This document shows positions 51,844-61,148 of a stretch of DNA of 64,000 nucleotides, in pieces. The stretch covers positions 744,001 through 808,000 of the forward strand of contig JAEYMU010000053.1 in assembly GCA_023407175.1 (NCBI GenBank), in the 5' to 3' direction. Origin of the DNA: Bacillota bacterium (GTDB lineage: Bacteria > Bacillota_A > Clostridia > Lachnospirales > Lachnospiraceae). The notes below the pieces were generated by a model. It had not been told where the DNA came from, did not search any database, and was given only the letters and a program-made list of their open reading frames with translations. The translations under genes and the position numbers were made by a program. Positions within the stretch are counted from its first letter, which is position 1. Each line of letters begins with the position of its first letter.

Positions 51844-53313
51844 ATGCTATATACTTTTATAATATATTTGGCTATCGTTTTTTGGAGTTTTTATATCTAT
51901 ATCAAGGTTTTAAATATAAAAAACATTTCCAATTTAAAATGGCTTACTTTTGTATTATCCAGTATGCTGATTTCTGTTTTGTCTGTCGCAGTGATATCTC
52001 TAAGTATTGATTTTTCTTCAATCATCATATTAATCATGCTTTTTCTCTCCTGTATAGCCATAAGAATTATATTTAGAACTGCCTGGGGACTTTGTGCAAC
52101 AGCGCTCGTAATCTCATTTGGCATTTCCTTTGCAATTAAGCTTGTATCGAGTATACCGGCTTCCTTAATTAACATTACACTGCAATACGTGCTTCATATT
52201 TCACATGAAATTCTTCTTTATTTGATTTTATTTGCTGTACATTCTATCCTGACTATTTTATTATTTAAAATCAAGCGATTTAAAAATGGATTTCCCTTTC
52301 TATATAAAAATGACTCCCGCTACATCGGTATGATATTCTGTTTTTTTATATTTCTTTTTTTCATCATTGCCGGTGACTCTCGGGAACGTTATTCTGTCAT
52401 TGCCGAATCCATGATTGTTTTGGCCTTTATCTCCCTGCTATTGTTTATCTGGTGGAAAGAAAGCTTAACTTCTCTATATGTGGAAAGGCAAAGGTCAAAG
52501 GAACTGGATTATACTCATTCTATTATCAAAGAAAAAGACGAGTATATACAAAAGCTTAAGAATGATAATGATAACATGTCAGAAATGATTCATCGTGATA
52601 ATAAGCTTATCCCATCAATGGAAAAAGCCGTTCGCTCTTTTATTGTTGCCGGGATACAGGACACCGCCGGTATTGAAGCTAAGGGATACTCTATTCTGGA
52701 GCAGCTCGAAGAATTGGCAAAGGAACGCTCCGGTATCCTCCCTGATCACCAGTCGGACTCAAAAGCATTGCCCAAGACAGATATTTTCTTAATTGATACT
52801 ATGTCAGAGTATATGCTCCACCGCGCCGAGAGCAATGGTATTGTCTTTGATATGGAGGTTCTCGGCAATCCCAGCTTATTAACGGAAATATATATTCCTG
52901 AAAGGGATTTATGTACCGTCTTTGCTGATCTTATTGAAAATTCCATGATCGCGGTCAGCTTCGCCGAAACAAAGAAGATTTTAGTACAATTCGAAACCGC
53001 TCATGAGCTTGATATCGTAAGTATCAGTGATAGCGGAATATCCTTTGATGCTGATACTCTTTATCTATTAGGGAAAAAGCGGGCAACTACACATGCAGAG
53101 CAGGGCGGAAGTGGAATTGGTATGATGTCCTTATTCGAAATAACCAAAAATGTCAAAGCCAGTCTTGTCATAAGAGAATATGAACCGAATACAAATATAT
53201 ATACCAAAACAATATCCATCATTTTTGATGGCAGGAATGAATATCGAATCTTTTCCTTTCGAAGTGCCCTGTTACGTTCGAATTGCAAAAGAGCAGATAT
53301 TATATGGGGTTAA
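51844..53313 (+). CDS. AgrC-like GHKL-domain sensor kinase
   Basis: A 489-aa protein with six or more hydrophobic spans in the first 215 residues, no extracellular sensor domain, a coiled coil (about 215-250) and a DHp-like segment with the likely phospho-His in MIHRDNKLIPSMEKAV (about 257). The GHKL ATPase follows, with DLIENSMIAVS (N-box), SISDSGISFD and GGSGIGMMSLFEI. This topology is that of peptide-responsive AgrC/ComD-type kinases. No agrB or agrD homologue is in the window. It follows the Spo0A-like regulator by 217 bp and is its likely partner. Confidence 0.86.
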   Translation: MLYTFIIYLAIVFWSFYIYIKVLNIKNISNLKWLTFVLSSMLISVLSVAVISLSIDFSSIIILIMLFLSCIAIRIIFRTAWGLCATALVISFGISFAIKLVSSIPASLINITLQYVLHISHEILLYLILFAVHSILTILLFKIKRFKNGFPFLYKNDSRYIGMIFCFFIFLFFIIAGDSRERYSVIAESMIVLAFISLLLFIWWKESLTSLYVERQRSKELDYTHSIIKEKDEYIQKLKNDNDNMSEMIHRDNKLIPSMEKAVRSFIVAGIQDTAGIEAKGYSILEQLEELAKERSGILPDHQSDSKALPKTDIFLIDTMSEYMLHRAESNGIVFDMEVLGNPSLLTEIYIPERDLCTVFADLIENSMIAVSFAETKKILVQFETAHELDIVSISDSGISFDADTLYLLGKKRATTHAEQGGSGIGMMSLFEITKNVKASLVIREYEPNTNIYTKTISIIFDGRNEYRIFSFRSALLRSNCKRADIIWG

Positions 53314-53315
53314 AT

Positions 53316-53774
53316 ATGAGCGATATCTATTACAGAAAATTAAATACAGACGATCTTCCTGTTTTTATCTCCATGCGTATCAGCCAATTGCAGGAGGAAG
53401 GAGCCAGGGCTACCTTTGATTTGGCTCCGGCTCTTTCTGATTATTACCTTAGACACTTGTCCGATGGAACTTTCGTATCCTGGCTGGCTCTGGAGGATAA
53501 AAAAATAATTGCGACCAGCGGAATGTCATTTGTTGAAAAGCCGCCCTATTATAGCAATCCCAGCGGAAAGATTTGCCTGTTATCCAGTATGTATACTTTA
53601 GAGGAATACCGGCGAAGAGGAATCGCCAAAGTTTTGCTGGGCAAGGTGGTTGAAGAGGCAAAGGCATATGGCTGCTGTGCTGTGCAGATTACGGCCTCTG
53701 ATGCCGGGGTACTATTGTATACTGATTTTGGATTTGTGAAAAATGAGAATTTTATGCAGTATACTATACTTTGA
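53316..53774 (+). CDS. GNAT-family N-acetyltransferase
   Basis: A 152-aa acetyltransferase. Motif A is LSSMYTLEEYRRRGIAKVLLGKVVEEA (about 83-109, here LEEYRRRGIAKVLL), with the acetyl-CoA P-loop RRRGIAK. The C-terminal beta strand reads LYTDFGFVKNENFM. The chosen ATG 53316 lies 2 bp after the kinase stop, so it is probably co-transcribed. The substrate is unknown. The family acetylates small amines, antibiotics or proteins. Confidence 0.9.
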   Translation: MSDIYYRKLNTDDLPVFISMRISQLQEEGARATFDLAPALSDYYLRHLSDGTFVSWLALEDKKIIATSGMSFVEKPPYYSNPSGKICLLSSMYTLEEYRRRGIAKVLLGKVVEEAKAYGCCAVQITASDAGVLLYTDFGFVKNENFMQYTIL

Positions 53775-53795
53775 TTTGGCTGCAAACAGGACGTA

Positions 53796-53826
53796 AAAAA
53801 GGGCAGTTATGGGACTGCCCTTTTTC
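53796..53826 (+). terminator. Terminator of the GNAT gene
   Basis: AAAAAGGGCAGT pairs with ACTGCCCTTTTT around a short loop, ending in a T tract, 22 bp after the stop. The following 228 bp to the ftsH stop hold nothing that I can support as a gene. Confidence 0.88.
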
Positions 53827-54054
53827 GGAGAAGGTATTTTTGTTACTTATGGGGGGTGTAGCAAAAACTATATAATGTATTGGGGTTTACATTGATAGTA
53901 TAGCATGGTGTTCAAAATAAGTGTGCACAAACTTTACAAATTTTCTTTCATTTTTCCGTCATGTTGCACAAATTATACTTCATTTCCCTCTATAACACCA
54001 TGTTTCAACAGGAAAATACTTTATTCATTGAAAAAACAATTGCGAAGGTACTTT

Positions 54055-55899
54055 TCAATTTTCAGTAATCAATTCCGTTTTGTCGCTGAATAATGACTCG
54101 AATTCTTCCCGGGTAATTCTTTCTTTTTCTATTAACAGCTTGGCACAAGCTTCAAGAACCTCTTTATTTTCCAACAGAATACGCTTTGCCTCCGCATAGC
54201 ATTCATCAATAATCTTTCTGACCTCGTCATCAATGCGGTTTGCAATGTTTTCACTGTAGCTTCTGGTATGTGCCAGATCCCTTCCGATAAATACCTCGTC
54301 ATCGTCGTTATCATAATTCACCATACCGATTGCATCGGAAAAGCCATAGCGGGTTATCATGGCCCTTGCGGTTTTGGTTGCAACCTTGATATCCTGGGAG
54401 GCTCCTGTGGTGATATCGTCAAAGATCAATTCCTCGGCAGCTCTTCCAGCAAGGTCTACAACTATATCCTGCTTCATTCTGCCCTTGGTGTTGAACATCT
54501 CATCCTTCTCGGGAAGGGGCATGGTAAAGCCTGCAGCACCGTTACCGGTCGGAATGATGGATATGGTATATACCGGTCCTACATCCGGCAGGACATGGTA
54601 TAAAATCGCATGGCCTGCTTCATGATATGCAGTAATTCTCTTTTCCTTCTCGGTTACCACCTTGCTCTTCTTCTCGGTTCCGATTCCAACCTTTATGAAG
54701 GACTTCTTAATATCCTCACTGTTGATAAAGCTTCTGTTATCTCTCGCAGCACCGATTGCCGCCTCATTCATCAGGTTTTCAAGATCCGCGCCAGTAAAGC
54801 CCGCCGTTGTCTGGGCAATCTGCTTCAAATCCACATCATCGCCAAGGGGCTTACCCTTCGCGTGCACCTGCAGGATTTCCTCCCGGCCCTTTACATCGGG
54901 GCGTCCAACCGTAACCTTACGGTCAAAGCGTCCGGGTCTAAGGATTGCCGGGTCCAAAATATCTACACGATTTGTTGCCGCCATGACAATGATACCCTCA
55001 TTTACACCAAAGCCGTCCATCTCAACCAACAGCTGGTTTAAGGTCTGTTCCCTTTCATCATGTCCGCCGCCCATACCGGTACCGCGGCGTCTTGCAACAG
55101 CATCTATTTCATCGATAAATACAATACAGGGAGAATTCTTCTTGGCTTCCTCGAATAAATCCCTTACTCTGGAGGCACCGACACCGACAAACATTTCTAC
55201 GAAATCAGAGCCTGATATAGAGAAGAAGGGCACGCCTGCTTCACCGGCGACTGCCTTGGCTAATAAGGTTTTACCCGTTCCGGGAGGGCCTACCAGAAGC
55301 ACGCCCTTGGGAATTCTCGCTCCTACCTGGATATATTTCTTCGGGGATTTGAGGAAATCAACGATCTCCTTTAATTCTTCTTTTTCTTCATCCAGACCCG
55401 CCACATTTTTAAAGGTAGTGGATTTGTTCTCTTCGGTAGTCATCTTCGCACGGCTTTTACCAAAATTCATCACCTTGCTGTTACCTCCGCCCACCGCTGC
55501 CTGATTTGACAAAAAGGAAAATAATACGATGATTATGATAAATACCAGAATATAAGGCAGTACAGAGGTTAAAAACCAACTGGGCTTATCGACATTATGG
55601 GTATAGGTTTTATCTATTCCCGCATCTGTGGCTATTTTCTCAATCTCATTAACATCTGTTACATAGAAGCTCTTTTCCTTTCCATCCTTCAAGGCTACCG
55701 TTACCTGTCCGGTAGGCACCTCCTGATTTGGATATATGTCAACGCTGACGATTGTCTCATTCTCAATATCCTTCACAAACTGGGCTTTATTGTATTCATC
55801 CGAATCCTTCAAATCAATGCTGGTGGATAAATAATAAGCCCCAACCAGAATTAGCAGAATGATGATATACCAGCCATATCCTTTCATCTGTTTTCTCAC
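54055..55899 (-). CDS. ftsH: ATP-dependent zinc metalloprotease FtsH
   Basis: A 614-aa membrane AAA+ protease degrading membrane and regulatory proteins. Two transmembrane segments (about 8-25 and 108-128) flank an extracytoplasmic domain. AAA features are Walker A GPPGTGKT (about 205), Walker [11 protein letters not shown] and the SRH region [17 protein letters not shown]. The zinc site is HEAGH (about 428), with the distal Asp-containing helix. Length and order are canonical. It follows hpt, as in Bacillus tilS-hpt-ftsH. Confidence 0.97.
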   Translation of the reverse strand: MRKQMKGYGWYIIILLILVGAYYLSTSIDLKDSDEYNKAQFVKDIENETIVSVDIYPNQEVPTGQVTVALKDGKEKSFYVTDVNEIEKIATDAGIDKTYTHNVDKPSWFLTSVLPYILVFIIIIVLFSFLSNQAAVGGGNSKVMNFGKSRAKMTTEENKSTTFKNVAGLDEEKEELKEIVDFLKSPKKYIQVGARIPKGVLLVGPPGTGKTLLAKAVAGEAGVPFFSISGSDFVEMFVGVGASRVRDLFEEAKKNSPCIVFIDEIDAVARRRGTGMGGGHDEREQTLNQLLVEMDGFGVNEGIIVMAATNRVDILDPAILRPGRFDRKVTVGRPDVKGREEILQVHAKGKPLGDDVDLKQIAQTTAGFTGADLENLMNEAAIGAARDNRSFINSEDIKKSFIKVGIGTEKKSKVVTEKEKRITAYHEAGHAILYHVLPDVGPVYTISIIPTGNGAAGFTMPLPEKDEMFNTKGRMKQDIVVDLAGRAAEELIFDDITTGASQDIKVATKTARAMITRYGFSDAIGMVNYDNDDDEVFIGRDLAHTRSYSENIANRIDDEVRKIIDECYAEAKRILLENKEVLEACAKLLIEKERITREEFESLFSDKTELITEN

Positions 55900-55987
55900 T
55901 GAACAACCTCCTTATCTATTATTAATCAGGCGTTTGCAAAACGCCATAACCGTATCAGTAACCAAAGCTGCATCCGGTGTTTATCCC

Positions 55988-56509
55988 TTACTGTTCCACA
56001 ACGCCGACGTAGGGAAGATTTCTGTAATACTGATTATAATCCAGCCCATATCCCACTACAAACTCATCCGGGATAGCAAAGCCCACATAGTTCACTTCCA
56101 CATTGATTTCCCTGCGGTCCGGCTTATCGAGAAGTGTACAGATTGCAAGACTTTCCGGCGCTCTTGCTGCAAGCAGATCCCGAAGGTAGGATAAGGTTCT
56201 TCCGGAATCTATGATATCCTCTATAATAATTACATTTTTTCCTTGAATGGATTCATCCAGGTCCTTTAAAATTCTGACCCTTCCCGAACTTACCGTCTCG
56301 CTGCCATAGCTTGATACGGACATAAAATCCAGCGTAGCCGGTATGGTAAGCCGTTTGGCCAGTTCGCAGCTGAAAAATACACTCCCCTTTAAGATACAGA
56401 TCAGGTGTACACTTTTGCCGGAATAGTCCTCACTGATTTGCTGTGCCAGCTCTTTTATCCTTAAGTCTACCTGCTCCTCAGAAAGCATGACTCTTACCTT
56501 ACTTGTCAT
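55988..56509 (-). CDS. hpt: Hypoxanthine phosphoribosyltransferase
   Basis: A 173-aa purine salvage enzyme converting hypoxanthine and guanine to IMP and GMP. The PRPP-binding motif is VIIIEDIIDSGRTLSYL (about 97-113); ILKGSVFF and YVGFAIPDEFVVGYG are conserved. ATG 56509 (GGAGG upstream) overlaps the end of tilS by 11 bp. In Bacillus the TilS-Hpt pair also regulates ftsH; the same order is kept here. Confidence 0.96.
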   Translation of the reverse strand: MTSKVRVMLSEEQVDLRIKELAQQISEDYSGKSVHLICILKGSVFFSCELAKRLTIPATLDFMSVSSYGSETVSSGRVRILKDLDESIQGKNVIIIEDIIDSGRTLSYLRDLLAARAPESLAICTLLDKPDRREINVEVNYVGFAIPDEFVVGYGLDYNQYYRNLPYVGVVEQ

Positions 56510-57950
56510 CCGTGTCTTCCTCCAAACCAATCATTTTCATCACCAGTACTTTTGTCGTGGTAGTATCTATCTTATATCTTTCACTCATTCGTTCCCCTTC
56601 GCCTACTATCCACATAACATGGCTTCCGTCCGTAACCAAAAGCTTACTGTCCCGGAGCCTGCGGGGAATTTTATGATCAATATAATAGTCCTTCAATTTC
56701 TTATTACCACCGGAAGAATTGATTTGAATATAATCTCCTTCCCTTCTGGTTCTTATTTCAACAGCATTTTCTATTTTATCATAATCAAACCATTTCACAC
56801 AACTGTTTTTCGAAATCGTTATATTATTTTTATAATTTATTAATTCTGTCTCAAAAATCATCGCCTGCCGGGGCAGATAAGTCCTTCCGGGTATGTTAAC
56901 CGGTACGGAAAAAGCCAGAGACTTCCCGTAGCTGTCCGGCTCCTCCCGGCTGTCGCAGGAGAGCCTGATGTGATCATATTCCCGTTCTGCAACGATCCCA
57001 TAGGGCAGATGCACCATTCGTCCTACCTGTTTATCAAGAAGCTCGCACACTGCTTTTACATGCTTCTCCTCTAGGTCCTTTCGCTTGCCGGCAAGCTTCT
57101 CCAATATCTGAAATATAAGTCCTTTTTGTATGACCGGATGCTCTGTACGCATACCGCTTGTCAAAACCCGGTAAGAGGCCTCCTGTTCTGTTACCAGACG
57201 TTCATAGCAGCTTCTTACTCCGGTCTCTATATAATCTGCGGCTTCCCTGATGCAGGCGGCAGCACCGGTGATATTGCCCACCGCACCGGAGTTAATATCC
57301 TCCACCGCAGACTTAAGTATCCTGATACGAATTTTATTTCTGCTATAGTCCTCCGTCAAATTTGTAGAATCCGTCTGCCAGGAGATCCCCTCCCGGCGAA
57401 GAAATACTTCAATCTCATTCCGGTCGGTATCAAGGAGCGGCCGGATTATCGTTATGTCGCCGGCAGCCGAAGGAATGACTCGTCTTGGTTCAATGCCGGA
57501 TAAGCCCTTTAATCCGGTGCCGCGAAACAAATGAAACAGGATGGTTTCCGCATTATCATTTCTATTATGCGCAATTGCTATTTTATTACACTCTCTTGCT
57601 TCACAAACCTCCAAAAACGTATCATAACGGACCTTTCTGCCTGCTTCCTCCTCGGAAAGCTTTAATTGTCCGGCTATTTTCCTGACATTATGATAATAGC
57701 TTATGCATTCTATCCCCCAGCCGTCACAAAGGTCCTTTACAAACTGCTCGTCGCGTGCCGCTTCCTCACCCCGGATACCGTGATTGACATGTACTGCTAT
57801 TACCTGCGCACCGCACTCCCTGCAATACTGCTTCAATACATACAAAAGGCAGACAGAATCGGCTCCACCAGATACTCCCGCGACAATCCTATCTCCCTTT
57901 TCTATCATTCTATTCACTTTTATGCAGTCCCATGCTTTGCTTAACATCAT
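56499..57950 (-). CDS. tilS: tRNA(Ile)-lysidine synthase
   Basis: A 483-aa enzyme that modifies the CAU anticodon of tRNA-Ile2 to lysidine-AU. The PP-loop is AGVSGGADSV (about 23), with HVNHGIRGEEAARD, IAHNRNDNAET and a C-terminal substrate-binding domain of TilS_C type. I choose ATG 57950 over the longer frame. It overlaps hpt. It lies 61 bp after spoIIE, the canonical order. Confidence 0.95.
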   Translation of the reverse strand: MMLSKAWDCIKVNRMIEKGDRIVAGVSGGADSVCLLYVLKQYCRECGAQVIAVHVNHGIRGEEAARDEQFVKDLCDGWGIECISYYHNVRKIAGQLKLSEEEAGRKVRYDTFLEVCEARECNKIAIAHNRNDNAETILFHLFRGTGLKGLSGIEPRRVIPSAAGDITIIRPLLDTDRNEIEVFLRREGISWQTDSTNLTEDYSRNKIRIRILKSAVEDINSGAVGNITGAAACIREAADYIETGVRSCYERLVTEQEASYRVLTSGMRTEHPVIQKGLIFQILEKLAGKRKDLEEKHVKAVCELLDKQVGRMVHLPYGIVAEREYDHIRLSCDSREEPDSYGKSLAFSVPVNIPGRTYLPRQAMIFETELINYKNNITISKNSCVKWFDYDKIENAVEIRTRREGDYIQINSSGGNKKLKDYYIDHKIPRRLRDSKLLVTDGSHVMWIVGEGERMSERYKIDTTTTKVLVMKMIGLEEDTDDK

Positions 57951-58038
57951 TATCCCATCTTTGGCGTAAAATACCATAACATATCATTTCAATTCTAACC
58001 TTTTTGTATCCATATTTCAATTGATTTTTCTCATTTTC

Positions 58039-60327
58039 TTATTTTAACCACATTCCGGCAGTTATTACAGTCATGTCATCAATTGGTTCAAAATTACTCT
58101 GGGCAAGGGTTTTATCAAGAATTCGGTTGGCTATCTCCTGCGGATTCCTGCTCTTAATCTCCATGATCAGCTTCTCCATGGCTGCTTCCTTATTTTCTTC
58201 CGGAAAGCTGTCCAGCACCCCATCGGTAACCATAATGATAATATCTCCTTCATAGAGCTTTTTGGTAACCGTATCATAATCGACATTCCCGAACATACCG
58301 ATGGGCATCGTAGTGGAGGTGATCGTCTCCACCCAGTTATCCCTCTTGATAAAGGCTGCTGCCGCCCCTATTTTAATAAATTCACACATCCCGGTGAAAA
58401 GATTGATAATGCTCATATCAATGGTGGAAAAGGCCTGCCTGTCCGTCTTAAGCACCAGGCTGGAATTAATGAGCTTTATGGCTGTTTCCGCTTTAAAGCC
58501 GGATTCTATCATTTGCTCCAGAAGGGACATCACCATCTCACTTTCATCCCCTGCCTCCTTACCCGTTCCCATCCCGTCGGACAGAGCTATCATATATTCC
58601 CCCGACTCCAGGGGCAGCAATGAAAAATTGTCACCGGATACCGCCTCCTTCATGGCCCTCGCCACGCCGGAAAGTATCTTGAATTTGGTATCCTCAATGA
58701 AGGTAAAGCTTTCATATTCCCTTGCTATAACCGACTTGGAGGACTCGGATACCTTGACCCTTACTCCCAGGGCCTCTGATATAATAGCTGCCGCCTCCTT
58801 GGCTGTAACACACCTGCCGCCACGGCAGGCCGCGCTAAGGATTATTTCCTTTCTTTTATTCCCCCGCTCGAAGATTGTAATATCCTTTGCTATGATATGT
58901 TCGCTGCGCAGTCTTTTTACCACCCTCTCCTCCTCGATGCGGGCTACCTCGACTGCCCCGTAAATATCTCCCGTAATATCCTGAATGACTGTGGATACCT
59001 CCCTTAGCTGTTCCGCAATAACCTCTCTGCTCTCTAAAATTCTGCTGTTTAAGATGCGGTTTAATTTGGCAAGCTCAAAGCCCCGGTTGGTCTCTGCGAT
59101 AAATTCCTCCGCGCAGATGCACCCCTCAAGAAAACCGGCCGGAATATCCTCCTTACCCACCACGCCCTTCTTCTCGGCGGTTTCAAATACCATACAGGCC
59201 GCCTGATAGGTCTCCTGGAATTGATTCTCCCAGCATTTATTGCAGTTGCTGCAGTTCTTGCACAGCTTTTCAGATATCGTTTCAAAGATTTGATTAATCT
59301 CCGGCTGTTTCACACCAGTCTGCTTTTCCGATATGGTATTCAACGTTTTGGAAAGCTTTAAAAAGGATTCGGAAAATACCTTCATTCTTGTTTTTGCAAT
59401 ATTCTTTAAATTCTGGGAGGCCAGCTGTTCCTGCTTTCCTATTCCTCCCGCCACATCTACCCGGTAAATGATGCTTCCAGGCAAAAGCAAAAATAAAACC
59501 ACTGCCGATATAAGCGCCCCCATTTCCTTTAAGCTCAGGGTCATGGCATCATTAATCGTTCCCATCAAAGCCGCTGTAATCACAAAGATGGATGCGGCCG
59601 GTATTCTTCCCATTTCCCGAAAGATGGCCGGAACGATACCCATCATCGTTAACAGCCCGACCTCCGATATCGGTACACCCCTCAGGCTAAGAGCAAAGCC
59701 GCAGACCGCCCCGGTAATCGTCCCCTGTCCGACTCCGTATTTGTAGGTAAAAAATAATATGATAAAAAATACCGCTGTTTCCATCGGTGCAAGATAATCA
59801 TTCTGGAACTGGGGAATTGCATAAATACATACCGCCACCATCACCGCCATGCTGACCATCTGCTCATTATTCATTTTAATTCCCTTAGCCGACTGCTGTA
59901 TAAAGTTTATTCCATTCTTAAACAGGGCTGCTGCCACCAGGGCAATTACTGCCTCCAGTCCTGCCATGATAACCGTCTTCTGCATCGTAATCCCTGTCTG
60001 CGCACCTATCATGGAAAATATAAAAAGCACAACAGACGGCAGCGTATATAAAAACGGCTTTGAAACCGTTTTATTTCGAAACAGGGGTGACTGGAATATG
60101 ATTACCATGCAGATCATCGTCAGCGTATATTTTAGCATCTGCACCGGCTCCATTACCGATATTATTCCTGCAAATATCACAACAAAGGCAAGTCCCCCTC
60201 CTGTCTTCTCAAGATAGGCGGCCGTAAAATATCCGATTGCCAGTGGATTCATTCCATAAAAGGATGCCCTGGCAATAATAAAGCCGATTACGTGAATCAG
60301 CAGTGTTCTTCGATTAAAATTTTTCAA
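58039..60327 (-). CDS. spoIIE: Stage II sporulation protein E (PP2C phosphatase)
   Basis: A 762-aa integral membrane serine phosphatase that dephosphorylates SpoIIAA in the forespore to activate sigma-F and helps polar septation. The N-terminal about 290 residues hold about ten hydrophobic spans. The middle region has a Cys cluster (CKNCSNCNKCW, about 350). The C-terminal PP2C domain (about 550-760) carries IALSDGMGTGKEAGDES and MVTDGVLDS. The start is TTG 60327 behind GGAGG. It is somewhat shorter than Bacillus SpoIIE at the N-terminus. Its promoter shows the 21-bp spacing typical of Spo0A-activated genes. Confidence 0.95.
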   Translation of the reverse strand: MKNFNRRTLLIHVIGFIIARASFYGMNPLAIGYFTAAYLEKTGGGLAFVVIFAGIISVMEPVQMLKYTLTMICMVIIFQSPLFRNKTVSKPFLYTLPSVVLFIFSMIGAQTGITMQKTVIMAGLEAVIALVAAALFKNGINFIQQSAKGIKMNNEQMVSMAVMVAVCIYAIPQFQNDYLAPMETAVFFIILFFTYKYGVGQGTITGAVCGFALSLRGVPISEVGLLTMMGIVPAIFREMGRIPAASIFVITAALMGTINDAMTLSLKEMGALISAVVLFLLLPGSIIYRVDVAGGIGKQEQLASQNLKNIAKTRMKVFSESFLKLSKTLNTISEKQTGVKQPEINQIFETISEKLCKNCSNCNKCWENQFQETYQAACMVFETAEKKGVVGKEDIPAGFLEGCICAEEFIAETNRGFELAKLNRILNSRILESREVIAEQLREVSTVIQDITGDIYGAVEVARIEEERVVKRLRSEHIIAKDITIFERGNKRKEIILSAACRGGRCVTAKEAAAIISEALGVRVKVSESSKSVIAREYESFTFIEDTKFKILSGVARAMKEAVSGDNFSLLPLESGEYMIALSDGMGTGKEAGDESEMVMSLLEQMIESGFKAETAIKLINSSLVLKTDRQAFSTIDMSIINLFTGMCEFIKIGAAAAFIKRDNWVETITSTTMPIGMFGNVDYDTVTKKLYEGDIIIMVTDGVLDSFPEENKEAAMEKLIMEIKSRNPQEIANRILDKTLAQSNFEPIDDMTVITAGMWLK

Positions 60328-60373
60328 TTATAATTCCTCCTGTCCCTTCGGATTAGTTCCTGACTGTGTTGTT

Positions 60374-60439
60374 ATTATAGGCAGGGCCTTTTAAAATCTT
60401 TGTCAAATTTAAGGCTGTTTCACAAAAAAGTTTTTGACA
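60374..60439 (-). promoter_or_regulatory. spoIIE promoter with 21-bp spacer and two Spo0A-box-like sites
   Basis: On the minus strand TTGACA (60401-60406) and TATAAT (60374-60379) are both perfect but 21 bp apart, 47 bp before the start codon. TGTCAAA, one mismatch from the 0A box TGTCGAA, occurs on the plus strand at 60401-60407 and on the minus strand at 60433-60439. Bacillus spoIIE has the same 21-bp spacing and 0A boxes. Activation by Spo0A-P is therefore likely. Confidence 0.7.
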
Positions 60440-60557
60440 AGAACCCCATGGAAATGGCGATTTACACGAATTGAGGGGCCTGATTTTATTTAACAGCATA
60501 ATAGCCTTAAGATTTTCATCCCCATTAAAAAGAGCCTCAACCACCGGCAGAGGCAAA

Positions 60558-60664
60558 AGTTTGAAAGTATCTTTCAAACTATTTATTGGTGCATATCACA
60601 AGCAGGCTTGTGATATGCAGAAGGGTGTAAAAATAAACAGGGAGTTGAAAATCAACTCCCTGTT
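60558..60664. repeat. Three consecutive hairpins after tRNA-Met, the nearest being its terminator
   Basis: AGTTTGAAAG/CTTTCAAACT at 60558-60580 has a 10-bp perfect stem. TGCATATCACAAG/CTTGTGATATGCA at 60590-60619 has a 13-bp perfect stem. AACAGGGAGTTGA/TCAACTCCCTGTT at 60636-60664 has a 13-bp perfect stem. On the minus strand the last precedes TTTATTTTTA and is the terminator of the tRNA. The other two lie between it and the spoIIE promoter and have no obvious job. Confidence 0.7.
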
Positions 60665-60669
60665 CTAAA

Positions 60670-60743
60670 TAGCGAAGGACGGATTTGAACCGCCGACACT
60701 GCGGGTATGAACCGCATGCTCTCGCCAACTGAGCTACTTCGCC
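60670..60743 (-). tRNA. tRNA-Met (CAU), elongator type
   Basis: Read on the minus strand: acceptor GGCGAAG with CTTCGCT (first pair G-U), D arm GCTCAGTTGGCGAGAGC, anticodon stem TGCGG/CCGCA with loop TTCATAC (anticodon CAT), and T arm GGCGGTTCAAATCCGTC. The discriminator is A and CCA is not encoded. The body matches clostridial elongator tRNA-Met rather than tRNA-Ile2 (whose acceptor is normally GGACCTT) or initiator. A terminator hairpin follows immediately. Confidence 0.95.
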
Positions 60744-60822
60744 AAAGTGACAATTACCAAAGCCGTACTAAGCACTTGGGCGAACTTTATTATATCTGCT
60801 TTGCGAAAGCTTGTCAATCATT

Positions 60823-61113
60823 TTATTCGTCCTCTTTTTCAAACAAAATTTCATCCTTATAGACTAGTCCGAGCTTCTGTCTGGCGATATCCTCTATGTA
60901 CTGCTTTGATTCCGTATATTTCTTCAGTTCTTCAATATCAAGCTTGCGATCCTCCTGCTCCTGGATCTGTCCATCCAGTCGTGTCAGCTCAAGCTGGTCC
61001 GCTTTCAGCTCCTGGGCAAGTCCCATTCTTCGATAAGAAATAATTGCAAACAGAATCAGGACCACAAAAGCAATGATCCCGGCACCTGTCTTATTCTTAC
61101 GTCTTCTTCTCAT
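60823..61113 (-). CDS. divIC: Septum formation initiator DivIC/FtsL-like
   Basis: A 96-aa single-span membrane protein: basic N-terminus (MRRRRKNK), one transmembrane helix (about 11-28), a coiled coil (LKADQLELTRLDGQIQEQED) and the conserved end with Tyr in YIEDIARQKLGLVYKDE. It belongs to the divisome FtsB/DivIC family and sits downstream of yabQ as in Bacillus. ATG 61113 is chosen (GGGAG at good distance). Confidence 0.9.
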   Translation of the reverse strand: MRRRRKNKTGAGIIAFVVLILFAIISYRRMGLAQELKADQLELTRLDGQIQEQEDRKLDIEELKKYTESKQYIEDIARQKLGLVYKDEILFEKEDE

Positions 61114-61148
61114 GATTACCATCTCCCGTTATTAATGAACCAAACAAA

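Noticed and set aside
51844..53313. A complete agr-type quorum-sensing locus
   Set aside because: The kinase is AgrC-like but no AgrB protease or AgrD precursor is present, and the regulator is not LytTR.
54662..55504. 280-codon open frame on the plus strand opposite ftsH
   Set aside because: It is the antisense shadow of the highly conserved ftsH AAA domain and has no ribosome site or protein-like family pattern.
60558..60664. CRISPR array
   Set aside because: The hairpins differ in sequence and spacing; no repeat-spacer pattern or cas gene is present anywhere in the window.
60670..60743. Reading the CAU tRNA as tRNA-Ile2, the TilS substrate, because tilS is close by
   Set aside because: The acceptor and body match elongator tRNA-Met of Clostridia; tRNA-Ile2 has a different acceptor (GGACCTT type).
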